Assembly: GCA_010909165.1 (NCBI GenBank)
Contig: MU008178.1
Span: forward strand, 198,369 to 262,368
Direction: 5' to 3'
DNA from: Anthoceros angustus
Taxonomy: Eukaryota > Streptophyta > Anthocerotopsida > Anthocerotales > Anthocerotaceae
Length of the DNA: 64,000 nucleotides
Of this stretch, positions 1 through 11,935 are shown piece by piece. The notes under the pieces were generated by a model, which did not search any database, had not been told where the DNA came from, and was given only the letters and a program-made list of their open reading frames with translations. Position 1 is the first letter of the stretch. Each line of letters opens with the position of its first letter. The translations under genes and the position numbers were made by a program.

Positions 1-2699
1 GGGATGAATTCAGAAAGGTTATGGATGAAGATAAGCTGTCAGGGGTGTTGAATGCCAGGACGTCATGGCGAGAATACCTAGTCAAGGTTGTCATCTCAAT
101 GAAAACACCCCTCTGTTTGTTATGATGCATGATATCTGGTTGCTTACACGTTTTCTGTTTTTGTAGGTTAAAGAACATCCTGCTTATGTGGCGGTGGCAG
201 GAAACACTTCTGGTTCAACTCCCAAAGAACTCTTTGAAGATGTTGCTGAAGAGTTAGAAAAGCAGGTAACTGGTGTAAAAATCCAGTAAGATTTCTTCGC
301 GTCATTAGTACTGATCATTGTTCTCTTGGTGGCCAAACCTTTTGTCACTTCATAACACGTCATACTTCCTTTTGCTGTCACTCTGGCAGTATCATGAACA
401 TAAGTCAAAGATAAAGGAGGTGATGAAGGCGTTCAAGGTGTGTATCTCTTATTTTGTTAGGCCCACAGCAGGGCTGATTTCAGTCGGATCACTGTTGTTT
501 GATTGTATTGAATCGGAGTTTTGATCACTAGCTTATGTGTCAATGATACCTGGGCAGATAACAGTCACTACGACCTGGACCTTCGACAAGTTCAAGACTG
601 CAATTGCTGAAGCAGGTGACTTGGTGGCGATCGCTGAACCAAACCTTAAGGTTAGTGATATTCAACTTTGTTGTGAACCAGGAGGAGGCTTTGTAGCTGC
701 CCCTGGCAGCAACCTCTTAGTGTAGCTAGCAAACAATGTCGTAAGAACCCTTGGGCAAAGCTGCACCGGGAGAGCAAGACTAATGTGCTGAGTCAGGCAG
801 CAAGCTTTGACTCTGGAGGTAACTGGTGGTGAGTAACTTTCTGCTGCCCACAAGAGGCAGCAGTGTATGTATTTATTACATCAGTGGACTGATCGGCGTG
901 TAATGTAGATGCTCCTTTTGTTAAGACAAAGAACAGACAGCTTGTGAAGTCCAAGTCCTGGCTGGTTGGCTTGATGTACCCGTGCATGTCCTAGGGTTTT
1001 TAATCTTAAGCTTTTATCCTAAGCGTCTCTGTTCCATCGATTGCAGTTTGAGTGGCTTTTCCTTGTATGCTAAATCCTGTTCCTTGTATGCTTTACTGCA
1101 CGAGCTTTGAAGCGCATTGTTGTGAACCTGTGTTCTTTTTGGTGCAGCTGGTCTTTGAGGAACTTGTAGAGCGAGTGAGGGAAAAGGAGGAAAAGGAAGC
1201 CAAGAAGAAGCGCAGACTTGCCGAAGACTTCAGTGATCTTCTGCATTCCATCAAGGTACCCTTTTTGTGTGAACTCCTGGCTCATATAACATTGCCGGAT
1301 GTTCGAGGTTTGCTAGAAGATACAATTCTTAAAGGAGTTTGTGTGGTCACTGGGAGCCTTACATGCAATTGACTTCTCAGGCAATCAGTGCATCCTCCAA
1401 GTGGGAAGACTGCCGGCCATTGCTGGAAGATTCTCCGGAATATAGGTAATGCCTCCCCTGAACAAGATAAGTTGTTACAGTCTGGTGTTTGTGACCTTGT
1501 GTCGTTGTGTTGAACTTCTATGCAATGAAGTGATGGTAAACAATTTGCAGGGCTATATCTGACGAGGCAGTCCGAAGGAAAGTTTTTGATGACTATGTAG
1601 CTAACCTTCAGCAGAAGATAAAAGAGAAGGAGCGTAAGCGAGAGAAAGAAGATAAGGTATGCATAGTCCTGGGTCTCCTGTCTTTGAGTCTGTTGCCAGG
1701 TGTCTGTGCTGTTTGTGTGGGTGTGTTGCTGAACCATGCATGCCGAGTCCACAGAGTTGGTTGGCAGAGTTCAGTGTTTAGGAGTTGTGAACACTGGAAA
1801 GCTATGGTTCTTAAATAGAAGCCTGAAAGCTCCATGATGAAAACTGCTGTGTTACTTGATCACAGCAATTTGGTCCTGACATGATAACGGACCATATACG
1901 ATATCATGCAGATGACATGTCCATTCTTACTAATATGAACACTCTGAACAAGCCTTCTGCCTGTTTGTCAATGAGTTGACTCCATATGGGTTGCTCAGTG
2001 TTATGACAAACTGTAGATGCTTTCGAGAATCGTGGCTGCTTCTGGCAACTTTTTGTTAGACGCATGGAAGTGGCACATCCTGCTGACCAAATGGCTTGGC
2101 AGGCAAAGAAGGAGAAAGAGAAAGAGAGAGAACGGAGGAAGGAAAGGGAGAAAGAGAAAGAACGTGAAAGAGAGAAAGAGAAGGTCAAGCGAGAGAAGGA
2201 TGGAAGTCAGGATGCAGGTGAAGCTGGTACCTTGTTGCCCCAGAAGGAGGACAGGAAAAAGGACAACAAGGAGAAGGAAAGGGATGTCAAAGATAAGGAG
2301 AAGGATGTAGTCAAAGAAAAGGACCGGGATAGGAAACATAAAAAGAGGCATAGAAGCTTGAGCAGTGAGGAAGGAGGGTCAGAGAAAGAGGAAAAAGAGG
2401 ACACAAAAAAGTTGCGGCGTCACCTAAATGAGCACAGGAAGCCCTCAAGGAAGGTTGGTTTCCATCTGGTTGTTTGTTGCAGTTGAATGGATGGTACAAT
2501 CTTTGGTTTCTTTGAGACTCAGGTCCGCAGTTGTCTTACAAAGGGTGTGGCATACATGGTGCAGCATGGCCATGACTCAGACACTGAGAGTGAATCAAAG
2601 CTAAGGCGCCACAGGCGGGAGCGAGAAGGAGTACGGAGGAATGGGGCAGCAGAGGAGCTGGAAGATGGAGAAGTCGGAGAGGATGGCGAAATCCGATAG
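1..2699 (+). CDS. PRP40: Pre-mRNA-processing protein 40 (PRP40), 3' part
   Basis: PRP40 is a U1 snRNP-associated scaffold that bridges splice sites through WW domains (off the window to the left) and FF domains. Nine exons join in frame: 1-86, 167-265, 390-437, 558-650, 1148-1255, 1381-1445, 1551-1656, 2103-2453 and 2565-2699. The first seven encode FF-type helical repeats with blocks such as [34 protein letters not shown] and [16 protein letters not shown]. Exon 8 is a long Lys/Glu/Arg-rich charged tail with KHKKRHRS. The last exon ends in [14 protein letters not shown] and a stop, which is the conserved acidic end of plant PRP40 proteins. All introns are GT-AG and phases agree. The 5' part, including both WW domains, lies outside the window. 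The family call is firm; the exact paralogue (PRP40A or B type) is not. Confidence 0.9.
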
Positions 2700-3731
2700 G
2701 CCCCTGTCCCTTCTTTGCCTTTGTTTGTTTGCTGTGACGGCTTGTGGTTTCATTACTGCCTCCTTTGGGAGGTTGATCATTGGCCGTAAAATTAAGAACA
2801 CTCTGACTAGCTCAACAGATTACTTTTGTTTTCCTGAACTGATTAGCGTATTGCGGCAGACGCCCCCGTGTACATGCGCAGCCGTTGCACATCCTGTAGG
2901 ATAGGCATGCATGCATCCTGGAAGCTGCAGATTTTGCCACGTTTGGCCGGAATGTTGGCTAACGGATCAGTTTTGTGAGAGTGCTCATGTTGATAGAAAT
3001 CCGTGATTCTTGGGAAATGCTGATGCATGTAAGCACCACAGAGCTCAGTAGTGAATTTCAGGCTTTTCATGGATTTCTGCATCAATGAATGCGTGCATCC
3101 ATGTAGGGAGCTGACTGTGGTGCTCGACTTGATCATATGCGTTTCGTGTTTTTTCCAGTATTAATTTTCTGGAAAATCTGTAAACTGTTCTTCTGGGTTC
3201 ATCTTTTCCATTGTCTGGTACAAATGTATGTGTTGTTTCTCTGGAAGTCATGTTTCTATGTCAGTGAAGTTTCCATAGGAAAATTCGCTGAGGTGATAAG
3301 GGTGGAGTCAAGATGTGACATGCTTACAGAGGATGGAGCAAGACTTCAAATTGCGCTCGCGGGCATGAAGAGGCTTTAGCTCATAGTTAACGTCTCACGC
3401 TGGGCTCGAGGTAAGCAAGTAAGTTGCTTCATCGTGTAGGGTGAGCACGAATATGTCTCAACAGTTCTGTTGCTAGTGGTACTTGGGGGACTCGAGGTGT
3501 GTGTATGTTGTTCTCGTGTTGGTTCAATAATGTGTGTTCCCCTGTAGCGCAAGTTGCTGCTGGCTCGTACGTGAGGAAAGCGGAGGTTGTGGTCCGGAGA
3601 TGGTGAAACGACCAACCTGTCCAATACAACGCTGTGCTCCTCCTTGGATGACGGGAAGTGGATGTTTCAGTGTTAGGATCTGTGCGTTGTTGCTAGCTGC
3701 CTGTTGCACTAACTTTTGACACTCGCCTAGG
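2700..3731. other. 3' flank of PRP40, no supported gene
   Basis: This holds the 3' UTR of PRP40 and DNA up to the next gene. Short open stretches exist (for example 3270-3376 on +, and 3545-3600 on + with VAAGSYVRKAEVVVRR), and either might be a 5' exon of the following gene. I could not join them in phase. Confidence 0.4.
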
Positions 3732-6014
3732 AGGCCATGAATGTTCGCGAAGTGGTATATTCTGCAACGCCTCAACCCCGGCTCCGTCAACGTGTGCTTG
3801 CTGGCTCCTCACATGGATGAATCTAGCAGTTAAGTTAAGGCTGGCTGCTGATAGAAGGGTTACAAATCCCTCACCTGGCAGTCACACCGTTGATAGGCTT
3901 GTTTATGCGCCGTCACATTTGCGCCCATCCCTCCAATTTACGCATCCGCCCGATTTGCGGCGGTGAAATGCACAGACCACCTGTTGAAGGTCAACTAACT
4001 TACCTGCCGGAATGTCTGTTGGCCTGCCGCGCGAACTTCCTCTGTGCAAATCGGCCTCCCTCTGAGCCGCGGGCCACCTCCACGACGCCATGTCTTGTGG
4101 CCGAGGTCGTGCTGCTTGCGTTTATTGCTGCTCCCGACGTTCCAACGTGTGTATCGGCAGCTGACGAATTCTTGGAAACTGGGGCAAGATGATGGAGGAG
4201 ATAGGCCGGCATTTGATCGAGTGTGGACAGTTTTGGCGAGATCCTGTGTGGCAACGTAGCACGCATGTGATCTCCTTACGCCGAGCTGTGAGCAGATGGG
4301 CCCAAAGCAACACGAGTACGACCTTGTTGGGTTGGATTCTGCGGTTTGAGCGGGGCTCAATACATTGTGGCCCAGCCTCATGTGGGTGGTTCTCCATCTT
4401 CCAGGGCTGAAGAAAGTGGATGTGGAGCTGTCTGCAGCAATACAGGCTTGCGCTCGTTTGGAGCAGTCCCTGGCTCCGCTCTGCGACCCGGAGCTTTATG
4501 AAGCGTGTCGTGAGTTCCCTCTACCCAAGGGATGCCAGCGGATGTGGCTCCGATCTGTATTTCTTGGTCATGAACACGTCATGGTAGAAAGGTCTGGCTG
4601 ACAACTTGATTCTCGCGACATCAACTTCCAGAAGATCAAGTGGCAGGTCTTCATGCTGCTGCAGATGCAATACTTGCAAACGAAGAAATGCTAGATCACA
4701 TGGTAGATGTCGGTTGAAGGAGAGCACTCTGTCGAGAAGTCTAGTAGCCCTACATGCACCTGCCTGTTCTACATTTGATTGAACCCGCGAACCCTGGCAG
4801 GCGGAAAGAAGCCTTGCAGCCCTTGATTCTTCATACGCTCGGTTTGGACCAAGAGGCGTTCAGGTTTTTAAGGTGAGGACACGCTCTGGGCATGTGTTGG
4901 TGGTCAGAGCCCTCTGGTCTTACCACCAACCGCATGTTTCATAATGTGCATGCTGCAGTACGCTCCGCAACATGTAACGTCCTTGAAGCCGGGGATTGAA
5001 GCTGTGGCCAGCAAAGCCACGCAGAAGGAATGGCAACCACGCTGGCCTGGTGATTTAGGGGACCCTTTCGAACCATATTCGGTTGGTATTGTGAATGAGA
5101 ACTTCCCTTCCTCTGAGCTTGTACACGGGAGTCCGCTTTGGGGGGCTTTGTTGGCTGCTGATGTCTTTGGTTCACTGGCCATGCGGGTCTCAGCAACTGA
5201 TTGAACAACTAGTCCACAGTGCCATCCAGTATCATGCAAGGTTAGGTGGCTGCCTCTCACCAGCTTACTGTGGACTAAAAATCAATGCAGCTAATAGAAA
5301 AGATTGGCCGGATTCATTGTCCAGGTCCTTGCAACAGCTAAGCACAGCCTATGCTGCTCTGAGGAAAGCAAACAAAGCAGCCAGGGAGGCTCAGTATGTT
5401 CGAACACTATCTGCCACGGCGGGGGTGACTGTGAAGGAGTACTACCGGCTGCTGGAAATGTTCAACAAGATAGACAATGAGAGGACAGGGTAATGACAAT
5501 GCGTGAACATGCTGTGCAACGTTCCCTTCCAGCCTCAAATCGTAACCCCTGCAGTTCCTGGTAATGTCGCAGAAGCATCAGCATGAAGCAACTGCTTGCC
5601 GCCATGAAAAGGGACAAAGATGTGAGAGCAAACTCCCGCTTTGAGTGGAAGCACTTATGCAGCCTGTATCATGACAGCTAAAAACAAAGCTCGTGTAACA
5701 CAGATTGCTGCCTTCATGCAACTATCAAGAGGCAAGCAGAGAGATGGTCAAAGGGAGTCGTTTCAGGGGGTGTTCAATAGAATTGATATTGAAGGTAAGC
5801 TCCATCGCCTTGCACTTGGCACCACGGATACTTGTTCATTCCTTCCTTGGGTCATCACACCACGTTGGCCTGCAGGAGTAGGCGCGGTGACCTGGGAGAA
5901 TTTTCTCCGCTTCTTCTCCTGCGAGAGGTCGCTCACAACCACGGGGGTAATGCCACCCATGGTTTGTACAAGACCACAAGTCTGTCCCAGCCAGAAGGTT
6001 GTCTGCAGGAGTAA
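3732..6014 (+). CDS. Unassigned multi-exon gene ending in an EF-hand pair (5' end uncertain)
   Basis: The 3' half is well supported by exons that join in phase: ending 4702, then 4801-4872, 4959-5081, 5194-5240, 5325-5489, 5573-5621, 5704-5794, 5876-5946 and 5991-6014. The joined protein has a helical part (LSTAYAALRKANKAAREAQ) followed by an EF-hand pair. Loop 1 reads DNERTGSISMKQ, then helix LLAAMKRDKDIAAFMQL, then loop 2 DIEGVGAVTWEN followed by FLRFF. Both loops have Asp at position 1 and Gly at 6, but Gln or Asn instead of Glu at 12, so calcium binding may be weak. It ends PEGCLQE-stop. Upstream open blocks at 4405-4591 (AIQACARLEQSLAPL, DPELYEACREF) and 3732-3790 (NVREVVYSATPQPRLRQR) probably belong to it, but their splicing is not resolved. 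I do not recognise the family. A TBC-like or a flagellar-protein origin crossed my mind, but neither can be supported here. Confidence 0.5.
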
Positions 6015-6948
6015 CCAACTTCCCCCCGGATTCTACCCCCCGCCCTACAAACCAGGTTTGCATTTGTCCCCTTTCCTTACCCAGTTTCCCCATCGAGGAG
6101 CGATATTAAACGCCTTGACTACGGTACCTTGTTTGTTGGTGTGCATGTCACAGAGCGCGTGTCAGTGATCCATCCTCCGATGTCACCTCTTAACACTCGC
6201 CACTTTCGGGACTAAGTCATTCAAATCCAAGTGCAAACCCAAGCTCTACTAGATTCGTGCTTCGTCTCGTATGCAAGAACACGACGATGCGCATTGTGGG
6301 ACTAGGATAAAATTGAATTGACTCAAAAGCTGTGGGAGCACATGAAAATAAAAATCACATTGGTGTCATATACTGTTCTACAATCTAATGTAATCTTATA
6401 TATATTTCCTCAGGACACATTTGATTGTTAAAATCACCAAAGCGACAGAGGTATTGTTACATTTTCGTCAAACCTCTTCAAAACAAAAAATACTTCCAAA
6501 AGTTCCAAGTGATCAGAGCTTTCAATTCAAAAGGGTAACAGATTGAACTGAATACATGAGCTCTTCAAATTCCTCTAAAAATGGTTGCAATCCTCAAACT
6601 GTCCAGCACACAACCACATCCGTACGCCTCAGTCAATGCATGTAGTAATTCCTACCTTCTACCAATTGACCCGGCCCTTCAAGTCCAACCGGGAGAGGCT
6701 CAATTTCTCTGACCTGTGCGACACGGCCTTCTGCCTCGTCAGGCCAGACTAAAATCTGGCCGGACAAAATGAATCAGAGTTATGATACTTGGGGCAGCAT
6801 TCATATGGCAACAACACCCACCGCTGCCACGGCTAAAGGCTAGCCAGTGCAGGCTCTACAAGATGGATCACCGAGGTTGCCAGTCATCTCCCCGTTGCAG
6901 AAACCTTCAAAGACAGATAGTTACCAAAAACAATAGTGTCCTCCAACA
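6015..6948. other. Intergenic region between convergent genes
   Basis: The EF-hand gene on + and the PP6 gene on - end toward each other here. The sequence is AT-rich from about 6300 to 6660. I see no ORF with splice support, no RNA gene and no repeat structure. Confidence 0.5.
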
Positions 6949-9245
6949 TTACAGAAAATACGGCACCCCAGCTCGGGGCACCATCATTGCATTGTTTTCA
7001 TCTGTTTCTGTGAAGAACTTTACATCCCTTTCCTGCAAAACAGCAAATGAATTGAAAGAGCTTCCGAAATGAGCTTGGCCAGCTTCAAAGGTGGTGTGGA
7101 GACCGCTGCTAATTACCATTCTATCATTGAAACTCAGTATTGAAGCAACGTTGCCACATCGGTAGCAATAGTTTGGAGCAGACCAGACCTGCAGCAAATT
7201 AGATCAGCTCCTTCCCTTGAGTTTTTCTGAGTACTGAGTGGAATCAAAACATCATGCTCTGCACTGTGGCACTTACCGTAACAAGACCCTTGTCAGGAAA
7301 CATGTACTTCAATCCTTCCTGTACAAGTTGGTGAGCACGACATACAAGCTCCAATCCATTGATCCGGTTAAACTGCACAAAAAAATATGCAGTGGTGAAA
7401 CAGCTTTCTCAAAATAGGACCCCAGAGTAGGATGCACCCAAGATGCAAAAACAAAACCAGCAGTAGTCGACATCAAAAGACCCAGCATCATAACCTCTTG
7501 GACCAAATATCTGAAGTAATTTCCACACGCTCATACCTCTGAAGTAACACGTGCACCAAATAACCATCCGGCTCCCCTAGGACTCACAGCCCACGTATCT
7601 ATATCGTCAGGATCACTCCACATGAGGTCACAAAAAGGACCTTCATGAGGGATCTCACACTGTCTCTCAATGACCCTTATCTGTACAAACAAAAGAGTCA
7701 GCTCGCAGCAACAGCACTAGATGTCTGCTAGGAAAGACAAGACCTCTCTACAGGTTCACGATACGTGTGCACATTGAGTAACATACCTGGTCTACTGTCC
7801 GAATATCAGGAGACAAGCCCCCGTGCACACATAAAACCTGGCACAGACCGAATACCATGTCAACAGAACACTTTCATGCGCCAATCGGATGAAAGATCAT
7901 TGACTGGCCAACAGCATGCTCCAAATGAGAGACAATCAGGATACTTTTTTCTGTCAATGAGACTATGCAATGTCTTGCTCACCCGTCCATCAATTATTGC
8001 TGAAAGAGTCAAATAATCAAAGACATCTGTGCAATAGCGCCAAGCATTTGAATTGCCATACTTCCTTAGGCATTCATCGTAGAAGCCATAAACCTGGTAC
8101 ACAATTTGAAGAGAAATTTCTGTGTGCAGAAAGAAAAACATGGTAATCCAAAAAGAATGATGCACATCCACAAACGTAATGGAAACACCCAATATATGCT
8201 GTCTGATATGCACTGATACCTGCGTTATTTGCCGGCTTTCATGATTACCCCTCAATAGAGTCATATGAGCAGGATATCTGCGCAGATAAGAGAGCAATAT
8301 AAGGCAAGCAGTAGAAGATGAGCCCCATCTCACAGGTGCAAGAAAAGAATGTAAATTCACCAGGAATTGGAGCAGCAGATTTAACATCAAACAGCAGAAT
8401 AGGACAATCAGCAGCAACACATTGCATCCTTAAGACATATCTTCGATGAACACCTGTAAACAAGATTCCATCCAAACCATTCGCAATAAATCAAATTCCA
8501 CAGAAAATACATTTGTCTTCTAACCTAGCCAGAAAGCTGCTGAAGCTTCCCAGATCCAAACTACTGAGCAAAGTACAACGCTCTTGAATCAGACCCGCCA
8601 GCCTAGGCAAAATCTAAGACAACGCCTAAGGAGGCTGCTTTGCAGAACAGAACCCTCTCTACATAGGCTCAGTTACAGCCAAAGGCCACGTAATCAGGAA
8701 AGCTGATTCACAACCACCATTTCCCAAGAGTATACCATGAACAGTCTGGGTCACCTTGCTTTGAGCAGCAGCAGAATCGTGAAAACCTCAAGGCTATTGT
8801 ACCCCCGATCCACAAAATCGCCCTGAGTGAGGAAACACAATGAGCACCAGTGCCGCCCCCGCGGCATATGTAGTCCCATCGTCATGCCACATGGTGTAAA
8901 GCTGAACATTGACAGCGTCGAATACACCTACCATGAATATATAATTGGTGGCAGGAACATGGCCCCCGGTCTGAAAGAGCTTCATGAGATCATGAAACTG
9001 GCCATGAATGTCTCCACAAACTGTGACCGGGCTATTCACAGGCTGCACATTAGACTCCTCCACTAGGATTTCTTTGACCTGAAGCAGTCCACGATATGTA
9101 AGCTGGACATCACGAGTGGCAACAATAGCGGTCTATGCGGAGACAGGGAGCGGTAGAGACGTACATATTCACAGAGAAGTTTGAGCTCATCTTCTTGAAG
9201 ATGTTGCCCGGCCTTGACCTTCTCGATCCACTTGTCCAGGTCCAT
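6949..9245 (-). CDS. Serine/threonine protein phosphatase PP6 catalytic subunit (FyPP type)
   Basis: This is a metal-dependent Ser/Thr phosphatase of the PPP family. Plant PP6/FyPP acts with SAPS and PP2A-A subunits, for example on PIN auxin carriers and ABI5. Ten exons join in phase (5' to 3'): 9245-9165, 9078-8932, 8822-8755, 8277-8220, 8093-7983, 7837-7787, 7680-7537, 7372-7277, 7188-7117 and 7032-6949. They give 303 residues, the usual PP6 length. Visible signatures are [16 protein letters not shown] at the start, [32 protein letters not shown], the CVHGGLSPD block, [10 protein letters not shown] and the C-terminus GVPYFL. The metal-binding Asp, His and Asn residues are all present. PP6 is preferred over PP2A/PP4 because of the N-terminus and the [17 protein letters not shown] and WLFGARVT blocks. 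The first exon is repeated 833 bp upstream (see 9998-10078). Confidence 0.95.
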
Positions 9246-9920
9246 GAGAGATTAGCTGCGCTGAATGAATTCAACCGCACTCGTATCGCTCAGCACCCAG
9301 GGTTCGTTTCCACCTTTCGTCGTTGAAAGGAGTTTTGCGCCACGCCTTCAAGTTCGGGGTACCATCATCTGAAAGTCAATACTTTAATTTCAAACTACTT
9401 GCTTATTCAACTAGGGCTCCGCTCCAGCTAAAGAGATATAGGAGACTTTATGTAAGAAAAGAGATGGAAAAAGGAAGAGGGGGGAAGAACCTAACCTAGG
9501 GCACCATGCCAAGGGGGAGTAACTTCAGCGATCGCTCATCTCAAAATTATCCATGGTATAGAAAATTTCGTGGTGGGGATAAGAAAAGGCCTACCTACCA
9601 CAAGGGCTGAAGAAGCCGCCTCCCTTGCGCTTGTCGTTGTCCTGTACTCCGCGTTCGCCAACGCCCTTTACAGGACGATGGACACCTGTTGCCTGAAGAA
9701 TGCCACAATACAAGAAAGGGGAAGACCAACCCCATTCTTGCGATTGTGGAACGCCTTGGCATAGGCCTTGACAAACCTTGAGAAATCCTTGCCCATGGCC
9801 TCATGGGTCTCAATGGCAAGGGGGATAAAGGTGTGGCCATCCTGTATAGGAAAGTACTTGTGGACCTTGGCTGACCTTCCGCCTAATCCAAGGGGTTAAG
9901 GATCACAAACTCGCAGACAG
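9088..9920. repeat. Tandem duplication, unit 1 (contains PP6 exon 1)
   Basis: The first of two direct repeats of about 833 bp. It runs from intron 1 of the PP6 gene through exon 1 and the upstream DNA into the end of a retroelement-like ORF read on the minus strand. The last bases, around gatcacaaactcgcagacag, meet the start of unit 2 directly. Compared with unit 2 it has small indels near 9640-9700 and 9870-9890. Confidence 0.9.
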
Positions 9921-10744
9921 TCCACGATATGTAAGCTGGACATCACGAGTGGCAACAATAGCGGTCTATGCGGAGACAGGGAGCGGTAGAGACGTACATA
10001 TTCACAGAGAAGTTTGAGCTCATCTTCTTGAAGATGTTGCCCGGCCTTGACCTTCTCGATCCACTTGTCCAGGTCCATGAGAGATTAGCTGCGCTGAATG
10101 AATTCAACCGCACTCGTATCGCTCAGCACCCAGGGTTCGTTTCCACCTTTCGTCGTTGAAAGGAGTTTTGCGCCACGCCTTCAAGTTCGGGGTACCATCA
10201 TCTGAAAGTCAATACTTTAATTTCAAACTACTTGCTTATTCAACTAGGGCTCCGCTCCAGCTAAAGAGATATAGGAGACTTTATGTAAGAAAAGAGATGG
10301 AAAAAGGAAGAGGGGAAGAACCTAACCTAGGGCACCATGCCAAGGGGGAGTAACTTCAGCGATCGCTCATCTCAAAATTATCCATGGTATAGAAAATTTC
10401 GTGGTGGGGATAAGAAAAGGCCTACCTACCACAAGGGCTGAAGAAGCCGCCTCCCTTGCGCTTGTCGTTGTCACAGCACTCAGCCAGCTACAGACGATGG
10501 ACACCTGTTCAAGAATGCCACAATACAAGAAAGGGGAAGACCAACCCCATTCTTGCGATTGTGGAACGCCTTGGCATAGGCCTTGACAAACCTTGAGAAA
10601 TCCTTGCCCATGGCCTCATGGGTCTCAATGGCAAGGGGGATAAAGGTGTGGCCATCCTGTATAGGAAAGTACTTGTGGACCTTGGCCGTTGCACAGCCTT
10701 CCGCCGCCCAATCCGAAGGGTTAAGGATCACAAACTCGCAGACA
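9921..10744. repeat. Tandem duplication, unit 2
   Basis: The second copy of the 833-bp unit. Its right end is continuous with the intact remainder of the minus-strand ORF (10480-11028), so this side keeps the ancestral junction. The novel junction lies at 9917-9921, where cagacag is followed by tccacgatat of PP6 intron 1. Short shared sequence (cag and tcc) sits at the breakpoint. Confidence 0.9.
9998..10078 (-). pseudogene. Duplicated first exon of the PP6 gene
   Basis: An identical copy of PP6 exon 1 (27 codons, [11 protein letters not shown] to CEY) with the same GTACGT splice donor, carried in the second unit of the tandem duplication. Nothing in it is broken. It could be a silent extra exon or an alternative first exon that splices to exon 2 at 9078. 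Splicing from here would skip the nearer exon 1 and give the same protein. Confidence 0.85.
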
Positions 10745-11028
10745 GAGTCCCTGGTGGGGTCTGTTAAAACTAGATCGGCAACATAAACCTGGTCTTCCCA
10801 GAACAGAAAAAGGTGAGCCCTGAGAGAAATGTTGTTAAGCAAGGTGTATGGGCGCTCCATATAATGAAAGAACCGGCTCTCCTTGGCCATTAAGAACATG
10901 ACGTCCCGGACGGCGTCATGCGTAGCATTTCTGTCCGCCAGCAGGACAGCGGGCCAGGTGGGTCCCCGAGTCATCGAAGCGGGCTCCAGAGCTGTAAGTA
11001 GAGAGAGTGCAGGCCAGAGGTTGGACAA
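10480..11028 (-). mobile_element. 3' part of a non-LTR-like retroelement ORF
   Basis: An open frame of 182 codons with blocks VADLVLTDPTRDSVCEF, NPSDWAAEGCATAKVHKY and HTFIPLAIETHEAMGKDF. The last block resembles C-terminal regions that follow reverse transcriptases in non-LTR elements of plants and algae. The Asp-Pro-Thr-Arg segment may belong to an endonuclease-like part. The first tandem unit carries a shorter, more broken copy (about 9595-9900). No reverse transcriptase core is seen on this strand here. Assignment to the same family as the element at 12395-14450 is inference. Confidence 0.5.
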
Positions 11029-11595
11029 AGCCTAGGCGAAAGCGCATCGCGTTGGAAAAAGTTGCTGGTGTGATACGGAACGCCTGGATACTGGGTCGGG
11101 CTAGAAGCCAGGAACTTGCTCCCTTCCCTGAGCAAAAGCGAAGCCAAGCCCAATTGGCCGTGGGAATAGAGGAATCCCGAAGAAGGGCCAACTGTGCCTG
11201 CCGGTAGTGCTTCTCCAAGAGCGATACTCGTACGAGAACAAAGCTACTATGCTCTAGAATGGAGACATAAGAGATGGTAGGGTGAACAAAATGTGCTCTA
11301 CATGTAGCATGCATTGTTCAACGTTCATCGAACTATATACCAAGGATGGTGGGGGCAACATGAGATTCGATAATGATATCATATCTAGGATGCGTGTTAC
11401 ACGTGAGACCATCAAAGTTAATTTGAATGTGATAGGCCATTCCATCTCTCTCTATAATGAATTTCTCTATGAAGCATATAATTCTTTTGATGATAAAAAT
11501 AATTTTAAATCAATTGAAAAGCTCTTAAAGTTGGTTGCTTAAAGGAGTTACTAGCAAGTACCTAAAACTCACTCTAGCTGGGAGAACAAGGGTGG
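11029..11595. other. No supported gene
   Basis: This stretch holds the upstream part of the minus-strand retroelement remnant (to about 11310) and an AT-rich piece. A plus ORF at 11282-11542 of 86 codons has no recognisable domain. Confidence 0.4.
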
Positions 11596-11935
11596 CAGGA
11601 GCGGAGGAAAGGCGGGCAAGGCGGTGGGGCGGCTAGGCGGTGGTGCATGGTGGGGGCGTGTGGGCAGGCGGTGCGTGTGGTGGGGCGGTGCATGTGGTGG
11701 GGCGGTGCGTGGGCAGGGTGGTGCATGCGGTGGGGCGGTGCGTGGCGGGCGGTGCGTGTGGTGGGGCGGTGCATGTGGTGGGTGCGTGGGCAGGGTGGTG
11801 CATGCGGTGGGGCAATGCGTAGGCAGGGCGGTGCGTGGGCAAGGTGGTGCATGCGGTGGGGCAGGGCATAGGCAAGGCGGTGCGTGGGAAGGGTGTGCAT
11901 GCGGTGGGGCGGGCGTGGCGGGCGGTGTGTGCAAG
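11596..11935. repeat. G-rich minisatellite
   Basis: A tandem array on the + strand of units around ggtgcgtgggcagggtggtg and catgcggtggggcggtgcgt, with variants of about 13 to 33 bp. Runs of GGGG and GGTGGGG recur, so the + strand could form G-quadruplexes. Long open frames in several phases (Ala/Pro/His/Thr-rich on -, Gly/Trp/Val-rich on +) come from the repeat and are not genes. Confidence 0.9.

Noticed and set aside
6949-9245. PP2A or PP4 catalytic subunit
   Set aside because: The N-terminus, 303-residue length and C-terminal PYFL match PP6; PP2A would end in DYFL and differ in the N-terminal block.
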